Assembly: GCF_018398335.1 (NCBI RefSeq)
Contig: NZ_JAHBRX010000002.1
Location: forward strand, 1,178,001 to 1,242,000
Direction: 5' to 3'
Length of the DNA stretch: 64,000 nucleotides
Source of the DNA: Chelatococcus sp. HY11
Lineage (GTDB): Bacteria; Pseudomonadota; Alphaproteobacteria; Rhizobiales; Beijerinckiaceae
Under the pieces are notes generated by a model, which had not been told where the DNA came from, did no database searches, and was given only the letters and a program-made list of their open reading frames with translations. Both the position numbers and the translations under genes were made by a program. Shown one piece after another: positions 52,966 to 61,706 of the stretch; the first letter of the stretch is position 1; every line of letters begins with the position of its first letter.

Positions 52966-54687
52966 ATGAAAACAACATCTGGGGTGAAACAGACGGCCGC
53001 AAAGACTTGGGACGAGGAGATTGATCTTCTGGTCTTCGGTAGCGGCGCGGGCGGCCTGAGCGCCGCCCTTTTCGCGGCCAAACGCGGCCTGAAGGTCATC
53101 GTCTGCGAGAAGTCCCCAGTGATCGGCGGCACCACCGCCACGTCCGGCGGCGTCGTCTGGATTCCCAATACGGCTCAGGCCAAGGCAGCCGGCATCGACG
53201 ATTCGGTTGAGAAGGCGCGGACCTACATTCGCCATGAAACAGGCAACAGATACCGGTCCGACCTCATCGACGCCTTTCTGGAGAGCGGGCCGAAGGCGCT
53301 CGCCGAACTGGAGCGCGACACCGAGGTCTCCTTCGACCTCCTGGCCTGGCCGGACTATCACCCCGACCAGATCGGCGCCCTGCATCGTGGCCGCTCCCTT
53401 GTCACCAAAGGTTTCGATGGCCGCCGGCTGGGCAAGGACTTCGAGCGCATTCGTCCGCCGATCAACCGTACCATGGTTCTAGGCGGCATGATGGTTGGCA
53501 CCGCCGACATCACCGACATGATAAAGCCATTCAAGTCCCCGTCGACCACGATCAAGGTCCTGAAGAAGCTCGGCCGCTACGCATCGGATCGGCGGCGATA
53601 CGCCCGCGGCACGGAAGTTCAGAACGGCAACGCTTTCGTCTGCCGCCTGTTCTACAGCCTGCAGGAGCGTCGGGTGCCCGTATGGACCGAGGCGCCGTTG
53701 GTCGAACTCATTCGCGAGGACGGGCGCGTCGTGGGCGCGATCGCCGAACGCGACGGCCGGGCGGTCCGCATTCGCGCCTGCAAGGGCGTGATCCTTGCCA
53801 CCGGTGGCTTTCCCCACAATGCCGCGTTGCGTGCCGAGTTCGCGGGCAACTATCCGTTCAGTCACGCCATGGCGTGGAAGGGCAACACCGGCGACGGCAT
53901 CTCCGCGGCGCGCAGGATCGGCGGGCATGTGGACGAGGAACTGGCAAGCCCCGGCCTGTGGACTCCCGCATCCGTGCTCACGGCGCCGGATGGTACGGAG
54001 GAAACCATCATCTACGGCTATCTCGACCGTGGTCGACCCGGCGTTATCGCCGTCAACCCGAAAGGCATGCGATTCGTCAACGAGTCGAACTCCTATCACG
54101 ACGTCGTCATGGCGATGTACGCGGACGGTTACGTCGAAAACAACAATTATTATTTCGTCTGCGACACCAACTTCATCCGTAGACACGGGCTTGGCCTTAT
54201 CAAGCCATTTCCGCTGACGCCAAGGCTGCGGCCGTTCGTCAAGGCGGGCTACGTCCAGGTAGGCGGCACGCTGGCGGAGCTCGCCTCGACGATAGGGGTC
54301 GATCCTGCCGGTCTGGAGGCGACCGTCGCGCGGCACAACGAATTCGCCCGCACCGGCATCGACCTCGACTTCGGCAAGGGGTCGAATGTATACAATCAGG
54401 AGTTTGCCGATCCCGATGTCAAGCCTAACGGCAATCTGGCGCCCATCCGACGAGGGCCGTTCTACGCGCTGCGTATATATCCCGCCGCGCTGGGCACGGT
54501 GAAGGGGCTGAAAACCACGGCCGACGCGCAGGTATGCTTAGCGACAGGCGAGCCGATCTCCGGGCTCTACGCCTGCGGCAACGAGCTCGCGTCCATCATG
54601 CGCGGGTATTACCCCGGCGGCGGTGTAACGCTCGGTCCCGCGGTAACCTTTGCATACAGGGCCGTGACACACGCCGCCGGGAACTGA
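52966..54687 (+). CDS. KstD-like FAD desaturase, copy 2
   Basis: 573 residues, clearly paralogous to the copy at 41035. LLVFGSGAGGLSAALFAAKR, VIGGTTATSGGVVWIPN and LYACGNELASIMRGYYPGGG place it in the same family. The C-terminal YYPGGGVTLGP keeps Tyr549 and Gly553 at the places of KstD Tyr487/Gly491, so ketone-directed desaturation is expected. It differs from copy 1 along most of its length, which suggests a different but related substrate, such as the product of the first desaturation. ATG 52966. Last gene of the plus-strand block. Confidence 0.87.
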   Translation: MKTTSGVKQTAAKTWDEEIDLLVFGSGAGGLSAALFAAKRGLKVIVCEKSPVIGGTTATSGGVVWIPNTAQAKAAGIDDSVEKARTYIRHETGNRYRSDLIDAFLESGPKALAELERDTEVSFDLLAWPDYHPDQIGALHRGRSLVTKGFDGRRLGKDFERIRPPINRTMVLGGMMVGTADITDMIKPFKSPSTTIKVLKKLGRYASDRRRYARGTEVQNGNAFVCRLFYSLQERRVPVWTEAPLVELIREDGRVVGAIAERDGRAVRIRACKGVILATGGFPHNAALRAEFAGNYPFSHAMAWKGNTGDGISAARRIGGHVDEELASPGLWTPASVLTAPDGTEETIIYGYLDRGRPGVIAVNPKGMRFVNESNSYHDVVMAMYADGYVENNNYYFVCDTNFIRRHGLGLIKPFPLTPRLRPFVKAGYVQVGGTLAELASTIGVDPAGLEATVARHNEFARTGIDLDFGKGSNVYNQEFADPDVKPNGNLAPIRRGPFYALRIYPAALGTVKGLKTTADAQVCLATGEPISGLYACGNELASIMRGYYPGGGVTLGPAVTFAYRAVTHAAGN

Positions 54688-54806
54688 GGCGGCGCCATGG
54701 CAGCCCCGACGCGGCGTTTGCTGTCAGTCATCGCGGTCCACGCTCCGGCATCGGAAAAAACGATTGTCACCCCGTGAGTGGTCTCCGCGGATCGACTTCC
54801 AGACCT

Positions 54807-56315
54807 TCATGTAAGGTTGACTGCGACTGCCTTCACCTCGGTGTAGAGGTCGAGTGCTTCCTTGCCCATTTCGCGCCCCCAGCCGGATTGCTTGTAGCCG
54901 CCGAATGGAACGGCCGGGTCGCCCCAGTTGTGAACGTTGACGAACACCGTACCCGCGCGGACCCTCCGGGCTAGTCTGTGCGCGGTGCCAAGATCGCGTG
55001 TCCAGATGCTTGCGGCCAGGCCGTACTCGGTTGCGTTGGCCATCGCGACGACTTGTTCCGGATCGGAGAACGGCGTCGCGCAGACGACGGGACCAAATAT
55101 CTCCTCCTTGACGACACGCATCTCCTGCCGGACTGCGCCAAGTACGGTCGGCTGGACGAAGAAGCCGTCTCCGCCGGGCGAAACACCACCCGCGATCACT
55201 TCCGCTCCTTCGCTGCGTCCGAGATCGACATAGCCGGAGACGCGCCTCTGCTGTTCGGCAGACACGACAGGGCCGAGGTCGCTGGCGGGATCCAGCCCGG
55301 GGCCAACATTTATGCTTGCGACTTCACTAGCCAGCGCCGCCATCAGGCGGTCGTAGATCTTGTCATGAACGAAGAGCCGCGACCCTGCCGCGCAGCACTG
55401 TCCCGTATTGAAGAAGATGGCCCGCCGGACACCCTTCACCGCTGTCTCGATATCCATGTCGTCCATGACGATCATCGGAGACTTGCCGCCAAGTTCCAGT
55501 GAAAGGCGCTTGAGGTTCCCGGCAGCGGCATTGACGATCAGGCGTCCGACTTCGGTGGAGCCAGTAAATGCCACCTTGTCGATGCCGGGATGAGCGGCGA
55601 TGGCGGCACCGGCGGTGTGGCCAAGGCCCGGAAGGATGTTGATGACGCCGGCCGGGAATCCGGCCTGTTCAATCAGCCTGCCGAGAGCAAGCGCAGAGAG
55701 CGGCGTCTGTTCGGCGGGCTTGAGCACGATCGTGCATCCGGCAGCCAGGGCTGGGCCAATCTTCCAGGCGGCCATCTGCAGCGGAAAATTCCACGGGATG
55801 ATCTGGCCGACCACGCCGACGGGTTCGCGGGCCGTGTAGACGTGCCAATCGCCGTCCGCCGATACCGGAATTTGTTCGCCGTTGATCTTGGTCGCCCACC
55901 CGGCCATGTAGCGTAGGAGTTCGTAGGAGCCCGGCAGGTCGATGCTGCGCGACTCCCGAAGCGGCTTGCCGTTATCCAGTGTCTCCAACTGGGCGAGATG
56001 CTCGGCCTGCTGCTCCATCAAGTCGGCAAGACGCCACACCAGTTTGCCGCGGTCAGAAGGCGTCATGCGCGACCACGGACCTGTTTCGAACGCGCGACGC
56101 CCAGCGGCAACCGCTAGATCGACATCGGCACTGCCCGCCGCCGCAACTTCGGCAATCTTTTTGCCGCTTGCCGGATCGAAAACGTCGAATGTCTCACCAG
56201 ACAGGGCGTCGACCCATTTTCCGTCGATAAGCAATTGGTGTTTGCCACCGAGAAAAGACACCACGCTGGGGGCGAGCGCGTCTGCGTGCGGAATATCCCT
56301 CAATTGAACGGTCAT
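54807..56315 (-). CDS. Aldehyde dehydrogenase, phenylacetaldehyde/betaine-type
   Basis: 502 residues. LLIDGKWVDALSGETFDVFD, VVGQIIPWNFPLQMAAWKIG, FTGSTEVGRLIV and SLELGGKSPMIV (Glu base) are followed by the Cys nucleophile in NTGQCCAAGSR. VPFGGYKQSGWGREMGKEAL lies near the end. Class I/II NAD-dependent ALDH of broad aldehyde type. It ends the minus-strand block and faces the second KstD-like gene with 119 bp between. Substrate unknown; phenylacetaldehyde-like substrates are common in this subgroup. Confidence 0.9.
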   Translation of the reverse strand: MTVQLRDIPHADALAPSVVSFLGGKHQLLIDGKWVDALSGETFDVFDPASGKKIAEVAAAGSADVDLAVAAGRRAFETGPWSRMTPSDRGKLVWRLADLMEQQAEHLAQLETLDNGKPLRESRSIDLPGSYELLRYMAGWATKINGEQIPVSADGDWHVYTAREPVGVVGQIIPWNFPLQMAAWKIGPALAAGCTIVLKPAEQTPLSALALGRLIEQAGFPAGVINILPGLGHTAGAAIAAHPGIDKVAFTGSTEVGRLIVNAAAGNLKRLSLELGGKSPMIVMDDMDIETAVKGVRRAIFFNTGQCCAAGSRLFVHDKIYDRLMAALASEVASINVGPGLDPASDLGPVVSAEQQRRVSGYVDLGRSEGAEVIAGGVSPGGDGFFVQPTVLGAVRQEMRVVKEEIFGPVVCATPFSDPEQVVAMANATEYGLAASIWTRDLGTAHRLARRVRAGTVFVNVHNWGDPAVPFGGYKQSGWGREMGKEALDLYTEVKAVAVNLT

Positions 56316-56401
56316 AATCTACTCCGGTATGAGTCTTCGGCTGCACTCGCAGCACGCCTTCGCGGCTTGCCCGTGCGCGAGCGCACGGCATTCGGTTGCG
56401 G

Positions 56402-57304
56402 TCAGAGGGTCAGGCCCGCCTTATGGAACTCCTCGAGCAGCATCGTGCCGGTGCTGATGTCGGCGGCGCGCAGGGGAGGTCGCACAGCCAGCCACTCGGG
56501 CTCCCTACGAACGACTGCGGTGACCGCCTTGCACGACTGCAGGAACGGAGCGTCCTGGTGACCGACGAACACGTCGATGAAACGCTCCAGCTCGGAGCGC
56601 GCGGTTGCGTCATCTTCGCTGCGATAATTGCGGACAAGCAGGCCGGGTGCAAAATTCGACGTTCCCGAAATGCTTCCAGCCCCCCCAATACGTATTGCCG
56701 CGCGCAGGTGTCTGTCCTCGCCCGCAAAAATGGAAAGTTCCGGTAGGGTCTTTATGTATCGGAGGGTTGTACGCCAATCGAGACTGCTGTCTTTGACGCC
56801 AACCACAGAACCCGGAAAGGCGTCGGCCAGTCGTCGCACCAGGGTTGCCGAAATACTGACGCCTGTCATGAACGGAAAATTGTACAGAACAAGCCCAATT
56901 TGAGCGCCAGTCCGGGCACAGCCGTCAATGACCGCGGAAAAATAGTCGAAGAGACCGCTTTCATCTGCCGGCTTGTAGTAAAATGGCGGTAACACGAGAG
57001 CCGCCGCGCATCCCAGTCCGGCGGCATGAGAGGTCAGCGCGACGGTTGTCGCCAGATCGCACCCACCTGTTGCCGGCATGACGAGACCGGGCGGAATTCC
57101 GGCTTCGATCACGGCTTCCAGTGCCCCGCGACGCTCCACGAACCCGAGAGACGTTCCTTCGCCGCTGGTGCCGAACAGGCTGAGCCCATCGCATCCCTGA
57201 GCGAGCAACCACTTGCAATGGTCGGCGAGCCGGTCAGCGTTGATCGCCCCATCCGCGCCGAAGGGCGTCGCGCTTGCCGCCCAGACGCCTCTGATCGAAG
57301 TCAT
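56402..57304 (-). CDS. DapA-like lyase/dehydratase family protein
   Basis: 300 residues of the class I aldolase family of dihydrodipicolinate synthase. VWAASATPFGADGAINADRL, the substrate-binding loop LFGTSGEGTSLG, YNFPFMTGVSISATLVRRLA with the active-site Tyr, and GVKDSSLDW with the Schiff-base Lys are all present. Members include 4-hydroxy-2-oxo-acid aldolases, N-acetylneuraminate lyase and keto-deoxy sugar dehydratases. Because this copy sits in a catabolic operon it is unlikely to be the lysine-pathway enzyme. Substrate not assignable. Confidence 0.87.
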   Translation of the reverse strand: MTSIRGVWAASATPFGADGAINADRLADHCKWLLAQGCDGLSLFGTSGEGTSLGFVERRGALEAVIEAGIPPGLVMPATGGCDLATTVALTSHAAGLGCAAALVLPPFYYKPADESGLFDYFSAVIDGCARTGAQIGLVLYNFPFMTGVSISATLVRRLADAFPGSVVGVKDSSLDWRTTLRYIKTLPELSIFAGEDRHLRAAIRIGGAGSISGTSNFAPGLLVRNYRSEDDATARSELERFIDVFVGHQDAPFLQSCKAVTAVVRREPEWLAVRPPLRAADISTGTMLLEEFHKAGLTL

Positions 57305-57368
57305 GATCGTGAACCTTCCATATGCGGGAATGCCTGAGGTTGAGGCGTGTGCCTGTTACGCATCGAAG

Positions 57369-58130
57369 TCAGTTCCAGAATACCAGCCGTCGTTCCAGCG
57401 AACTGACCAGGCCGAACATGGCCAGGCTCGCCAGGGACGCCGTGAAGATCGCCCCCCAAACCTGGATGAAATCCACCTTCAGCACGGCCTGAAAGATTAC
57501 CCAGCCGAGCCCTCCCTCGGCTCCCAACATCTCCGCGGCGATCGCTATTGCCATGCTGCGAACGATCGCCACCCGGACGCCGGCCAGAATGAGCGGCGCC
57601 GCGGTTGGCAGGCGAAGCCGCCACATGATCGAGGCGCGCCCCGAACCAAAGGAGCGCAGTAGATCGACCGCGCGATTGTCGACCCGATCCAGCCCTCCCA
57701 ATGCACTCAGGAAGATCATCAGGGTGACAGTGATGGTGACCATCGCGATCTTGGATTGCATCCCCATGCCGAACCAGAGGAGCAGAAGAGGCGAAAGGCA
57801 GATCACAGGCACCGAGTTGACCGCATTCCCGAAAGACAGGACGATGTTTCGTATTCGGGGAATGACCGTGACGATCATCGCGAGAATAACACCGAATATT
57901 GTGCCAAGAACCAGGCCTCCCATCGCTTCTCCCACCGTGATGAGGGCAGAATCGAACAGAAGCCGTGCGTATGCCTTCATGCCGACGACGATCGCGCTCA
58001 CTGGTGGGAGAACGTAGTGAGGCAACGAGAACATCCGCGTGGACAGTTCCCAGAACAGCATCAGCAAGGCTATTCCCAGCAGGCCGCGGCGCCAGATGCG
58101 TGCATCGCCACTTTCCTCGATGTCGCTCAT
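57369..58130 (-). CDS. ABC importer permease (SsuC/TauC-like), copy 1
   Basis: 253 residues with six predicted membrane helices. The coupling motif reads RSFGSGRASIMWRLRLPTAA, followed by PLILAGVRVAIVRSMAIAIA and EMLGAEGGLGWVI, the signature of SsuC/TauC/ThiX permeases. Its ATG overlaps the stop of the second permease gene (ATGA at 58127-58130). Two different permeases in one operon suggest a heterodimeric channel. Confidence 0.88.
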   Translation of the reverse strand: MSDIEESGDARIWRRGLLGIALLMLFWELSTRMFSLPHYVLPPVSAIVVGMKAYARLLFDSALITVGEAMGGLVLGTIFGVILAMIVTVIPRIRNIVLSFGNAVNSVPVICLSPLLLLWFGMGMQSKIAMVTITVTLMIFLSALGGLDRVDNRAVDLLRSFGSGRASIMWRLRLPTAAPLILAGVRVAIVRSMAIAIAAEMLGAEGGLGWVIFQAVLKVDFIQVWGAIFTASLASLAMFGLVSSLERRLVFWN

Positions 58131-58915
58131 TCCGCTCTCCAGAAAACGATGCGCCGATCGAAGAACGAGACGATCCAATAGAGCGTTGTCCCAAGCAGCG
58201 CCGACACCAGGATGGCGGCATAGAGCGCGGTGACATTCTCGCTGAACATCGCCTGGATCAGGATGACGCCGAGGCCCGTGGTGTCGCCGAACCATTCACC
58301 GACGATAGCGCCAAGTAATCCGAGCGAGGCCGCAAGCTTCAACGCTACGAAGATCTTCGGAAGAGCGGAGGGGAATTGCAGCTTGAAAAGTATCTGGCGC
58401 CAGCTCGCGCCGAAACTGCGCATGAGCTGAACCTGTTTGGCATCGGCGGAACGCAAGCCGATCAGAGTGTGGATCGCAACCGGAAAGAAGCTCAGATAGA
58501 AGGCAATCGCCGCTTTCGCCGCCAGCGAGTTCCCCAGCCACAAAACGACGAGTGCGCCGAAGGCTATGACGGGGATTGTCTGGGAAATGATGAAGATGGG
58601 AAACACCAGATCCCTCAGCAGCCTGAAGCGAAAGAACAGGAGGCCGACGCCGATACCGAACGCGGAACCGCTGACGAAGCCTATGACCGTCTCGGTGAAG
58701 GTTTTTAGAAAAGCATCGATATATGCCTGCGGCGCGGCGAGAATTGCCTGCGCAATCGCTGTTGGCCGCGGCAGATAGAAAGGCCGTATACCCGCAGCAT
58801 AAACGACGAATTCCCAGACAAGGAAGAATGCCGTCAATCCCAGCAGAATGGAGCCGATGGACCGCAGGACCGCCCCCGGAAGGGAGCGGCCATCGATGTG
58901 TCTGGCTATTGTCAC
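58127..58915 (-). CDS. ABC importer permease (SsuC/TauC-like), copy 2
   Basis: 262 residues with six predicted helices. RSFGASWRQILFKLQFPSAL and PKIFVALKLAASLGLLGAIV with EWFGDTTGLG are the coupling loop and family signature. The GTG start at 58915 overlaps the binding-protein stop (GTGA at 58912-58915). It pairs with the permease encoded directly downstream. Confidence 0.88.
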   Translation of the reverse strand: MTIARHIDGRSLPGAVLRSIGSILLGLTAFFLVWEFVVYAAGIRPFYLPRPTAIAQAILAAPQAYIDAFLKTFTETVIGFVSGSAFGIGVGLLFFRFRLLRDLVFPIFIISQTIPVIAFGALVVLWLGNSLAAKAAIAFYLSFFPVAIHTLIGLRSADAKQVQLMRSFGASWRQILFKLQFPSALPKIFVALKLAASLGLLGAIVGEWFGDTTGLGVILIQAMFSENVTALYAAILVSALLGTTLYWIVSFFDRRIVFWRAE

Positions 58916-59928
58916 GGAAGAAGCTCTGACCGCGGGATACTGGCCAGCATGGACCCGTTGAAGGCCTTGTCCAGATCGACCGCGGCCGACATCGCCTTGT
59001 TCTTCAACAGAACGTCGTGGGTCGCACGGATGGCTTCCATGTCCATCGTGAAGATGCCCTTCTTGCGGACTTCATCCGTGATGACCAGCTTTTCGACCTC
59101 GGCCAACATGAATTCCTGATGACCGCGATCGAGCGTCGGCGCCACTCCCAGGAGGATGTCTACGGTTGCCTTGGGATCCTGGAAGGCCTTGGCCCAGCCC
59201 TTCGCCGACGCGCGCAGGAACGCTGTGATGAGCTCCGGCTTGTCGCGGGCAGTATTTTGATTGACGATGACAAGGTCACTCTGGACCGAAATGCCGAAGT
59301 CCTCGGGTACAAATCTTGCGAGATGCTCTTCGCCGACACGCTGTATGAGATTGTAGTACTCATTGTAGCGTGTGGCCGTGACGACATCGATCTGGCCGTC
59401 AACGAAGGGGGTGACACTGACCTGCTGCGGTTGGATGTTGACCGATGCGGGATCGATACCCTCGCGCTCGAGGATCGCGTTCAGGACGATGTTGGCACCG
59501 GTGAACCAGGTGGTCACCTTCTTGCCCGGAAGATCCTTGATCGACGCAATCTTCCCGTTCTTGCGATAGACGAAGACAAACGGCGTATGTTGCATGGCAA
59601 CACCGACGCAGACCAGAGGGAGAGCCTTGTCGACGCTCGCCAGCAGTGTGTGAACACCACCACCGATGCCGAAGGTATCGCCACCCGTGGCGATAAGGTT
59701 TTCGGTCAGAAGGTTGGGGCCACCGGGATTGATCTTCAGGTCAATCCCATTGTCCTTATAGTATCCCATCGCGGCTGCCACGTAGTAGCCGGCGAATTGA
59801 GCCTGCGGAAGCCATTTCAACCTGAGGGAGGCTGGCGTCAGCGCGCCGCTGCTGCCAAAGGCGGCCTTTGGCAGAGCCGGGACCGCCGCAATCGCGGCGC
59901 CTGTTTTCAAAAGTTCACGTCTATTCAC
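58912..59928 (-). CDS. ABC importer substrate-binding protein, NMT1/ThiY-like
   Basis: 338 residues. The N-terminus MNRRELLKTGAAIAAVPALP has a twin-arginine-like signal, so export by Tat or Sec is expected. SLRLKWLPQAQFAGYYVAAA is the NMT1/ThiY hallmark for proteins binding pyrimidine-like or other small heterocyclic ligands. GGPNLLTENLIATGGDTFGI and YNEYYNLIQRVGEEHLARFV follow. The GTG start at 59928 has AAAGGGGAAC upstream. With an amidohydrolase in the operon, a ureide, carbamoyl amino acid or pyrimidine-like nutrient is a reasonable guess. Confidence 0.88.
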   Translation of the reverse strand: MNRRELLKTGAAIAAVPALPKAAFGSSGALTPASLRLKWLPQAQFAGYYVAAAMGYYKDNGIDLKINPGGPNLLTENLIATGGDTFGIGGGVHTLLASVDKALPLVCVGVAMQHTPFVFVYRKNGKIASIKDLPGKKVTTWFTGANIVLNAILEREGIDPASVNIQPQQVSVTPFVDGQIDVVTATRYNEYYNLIQRVGEEHLARFVPEDFGISVQSDLVIVNQNTARDKPELITAFLRASAKGWAKAFQDPKATVDILLGVAPTLDRGHQEFMLAEVEKLVITDEVRKKGIFTMDMEAIRATHDVLLKNKAMSAAVDLDKAFNGSMLASIPRSELLP

Positions 59929-59949
59929 TGTTGTTCCCCTTTCTTTTGC

Positions 59950-60777
59950 TTAATGCGTCTTGATGGCGCTGCCGGCAGCAAACGCCTTCATGCTCTCCTC
60001 CTCGATCGAGGCGAGCAACTTCTTCTTGAGCTCGATGAACGCAGTAGATGTGAGCACATCCGGGTGTCTTGGACGCGGCAGATCGACTTTTTCTTCGAGC
60101 TTGATGTGCCCGGGACGCGAGGTCATGACGAGGATGCGGTCGCCGAGGAATATCGCCTCGTCCACGTCATGGGTGATGAACAAAACAGTGCGCTTGTGCT
60201 TCGCCCATACGTCGAGAAGCCATCGCTGCATCATCGCCCGTGTCAGCGCGTCTAGCGCTCCAAATGGTTCATCGAGCAGCATCAGCTCGCGCTCGAACAT
60301 GAAGGTGCGCATCAGTGCGACCCGCTGGCGCATGCCGCCCGAAAGCTCGTGCGGAAATTGCTTTTCGAAGCCCGCCAGCCCGAACTCCGGCAGCATCTGC
60401 AAGGCGAGTTTTCGGGCTTCGTCGCGTGATCTGCCCTGAACCTCAAGTGGAAGAATCGCGTTGTCGATGACATTGCGCCAGGGAAAGAGAAGATCACGCT
60501 GCGGCATGAAGGCGACCTGCCCAAGCAGCGCGGATGCCGTGGACGGCTTGCCTCGGAAGTGCAGCGTATGACCCGGATCGGGCTCCTCAAGTCCGGCAAG
60601 AATGTTGAACAGGGTGCTCTTGCCACAGCCCGAAGGGCCGACGACCGTGACCAGTTCGCCGGGGCGGATGGAGAGATTCAAACCCGCGAGGGCCTTCACT
60701 GTGCCGAATGTCTTGGCGATGTCGCGCATCTCGACGAACGGTTCGGCTGCCGGCGTCTGTATGGTACCAGCAGCCAT
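59950..60777 (-). CDS. ABC importer ATPase (SsuB/TauB-like)
   Basis: 275 residues. Walker A is VVGPSGCGKST, the Q-loop region is VAFMPQRDLLFPWRNVIDNA, the signature is HELSGGMRQRVALMRTF, Walker B is LMLLDEPFGALD and the switch is FITHDVDEA; all are canonical. It powers the two permeases encoded downstream. Its ATG shares one base with the stop of the bicupin gene (TGATG on the minus strand), giving coupled translation. Confidence 0.92.
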   Translation of the reverse strand: MAAGTIQTPAAEPFVEMRDIAKTFGTVKALAGLNLSIRPGELVTVVGPSGCGKSTLFNILAGLEEPDPGHTLHFRGKPSTASALLGQVAFMPQRDLLFPWRNVIDNAILPLEVQGRSRDEARKLALQMLPEFGLAGFEKQFPHELSGGMRQRVALMRTFMFERELMLLDEPFGALDALTRAMMQRWLLDVWAKHKRTVLFITHDVDEAIFLGDRILVMTSRPGHIKLEEKVDLPRPRHPDVLTSTAFIELKKKLLASIEEESMKAFAAGSAIKTH

Positions 60778-61706
60778 CAGTAGTACTCGAAGCCCATCGT
60801 GCGAGCGTGATAGTAGAGCCCTCCGTCCTGAACGATCAAAAACTCCGCGCGGGTGTCGCCGTTATTGTGGTGGCTGTGCTTGGCGGCGGGCGGTGTGACG
60901 AGGGTGGCCCAAGGCGACCAGTCGCACTGACGGTCGGCGACCATCGAATACGCCGGATCACCATTGACGACCAAGGTGATGGCTGCCGAATTGTGCTTGT
61001 GCGGTGGCTGTTCGCTCCTCGGCTTCAGCGTGTTGAGCGACAACGTCATCGTCGGCGTGATATTGCGGGCGGCTTCCGTCTTTTCCGCCGAGAAGATCAA
61101 TGCGTGACCGGATGTGTTGGCGTTGGCGTTGGAGCCGTAAACGACGTCAAGCTGATGCGCGATCTCATCCGCCGGATAGTGCACGAAGCTCACGGCAGCC
61201 TTGCTGTCGGTCATCGGCTCCGAGGCATCGAAGGCCAGTTGAGGGTCGTTGCCCACCGCCCAGAACACGCTGGCTTCGCTAGCACTGATTGTCGACACAA
61301 GACCGCCCGGCAGCACGAAGACATCACCCTTGCGGACGACAACCTTCTCGTCGCCCACGCGTAGATCGGCCCGGCCGGTGATGACGTACCAGATTGAGGC
61401 CGTGTTGTTCAGCGTGACATCAAGCGCTTCGCCGGCCTTCACCGTGGCGTAGCGAGCGAGCATCAGAGGTGTCGTTGCGGGGAAGGCACATTCCAGTTTG
61501 TCGGATTGATCGCAGTTGATGAAGCCGGTGGTCTTGAGCGCCAATGCTTGTGCAGGCTCATCCGTGAAGATGTGCCCGGGGACCGGCGGCAGCTTGATGT
61601 TGAAGGCGTTTCCCGAATTGAAGTATCGGCTTCGCGCCTCTGCCGCATTCGCAGGATCGCGTGGCAACTGCACCGGCATTTCGGCCATGTCGTTCGTGAT
61701 GCTCAT
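60777..61706 (-). CDS. Bicupin protein, gentisate-dioxygenase-like
   Basis: 309 residues with two cupin domains. The first has IWYVITGRADLRVGDEKVVV and KGDVFVLPGG; it lacks clear histidine ligands. The second has PPHKHNSAAITLVVNGDPAY and TPPAAKHSHHNNGD, a plausible three-histidine metal site like that of gentisate 1,2-dioxygenase. Ureidoglycine aminohydrolase (AllE) is also a bicupin found beside AllC, so that role must be considered. The start overlaps the amidohydrolase stop (ATGA at 61703-61706). Function remains open. Confidence 0.75.
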   Translation of the reverse strand: MSITNDMAEMPVQLPRDPANAAEARSRYFNSGNAFNIKLPPVPGHIFTDEPAQALALKTTGFINCDQSDKLECAFPATTPLMLARYATVKAGEALDVTLNNTASIWYVITGRADLRVGDEKVVVRKGDVFVLPGGLVSTISASEASVFWAVGNDPQLAFDASEPMTDSKAAVSFVHYPADEIAHQLDVVYGSNANANTSGHALIFSAEKTEAARNITPTMTLSLNTLKPRSEQPPHKHNSAAITLVVNGDPAYSMVADRQCDWSPWATLVTPPAAKHSHHNNGDTRAEFLIVQDGGLYYHARTMGFEYY

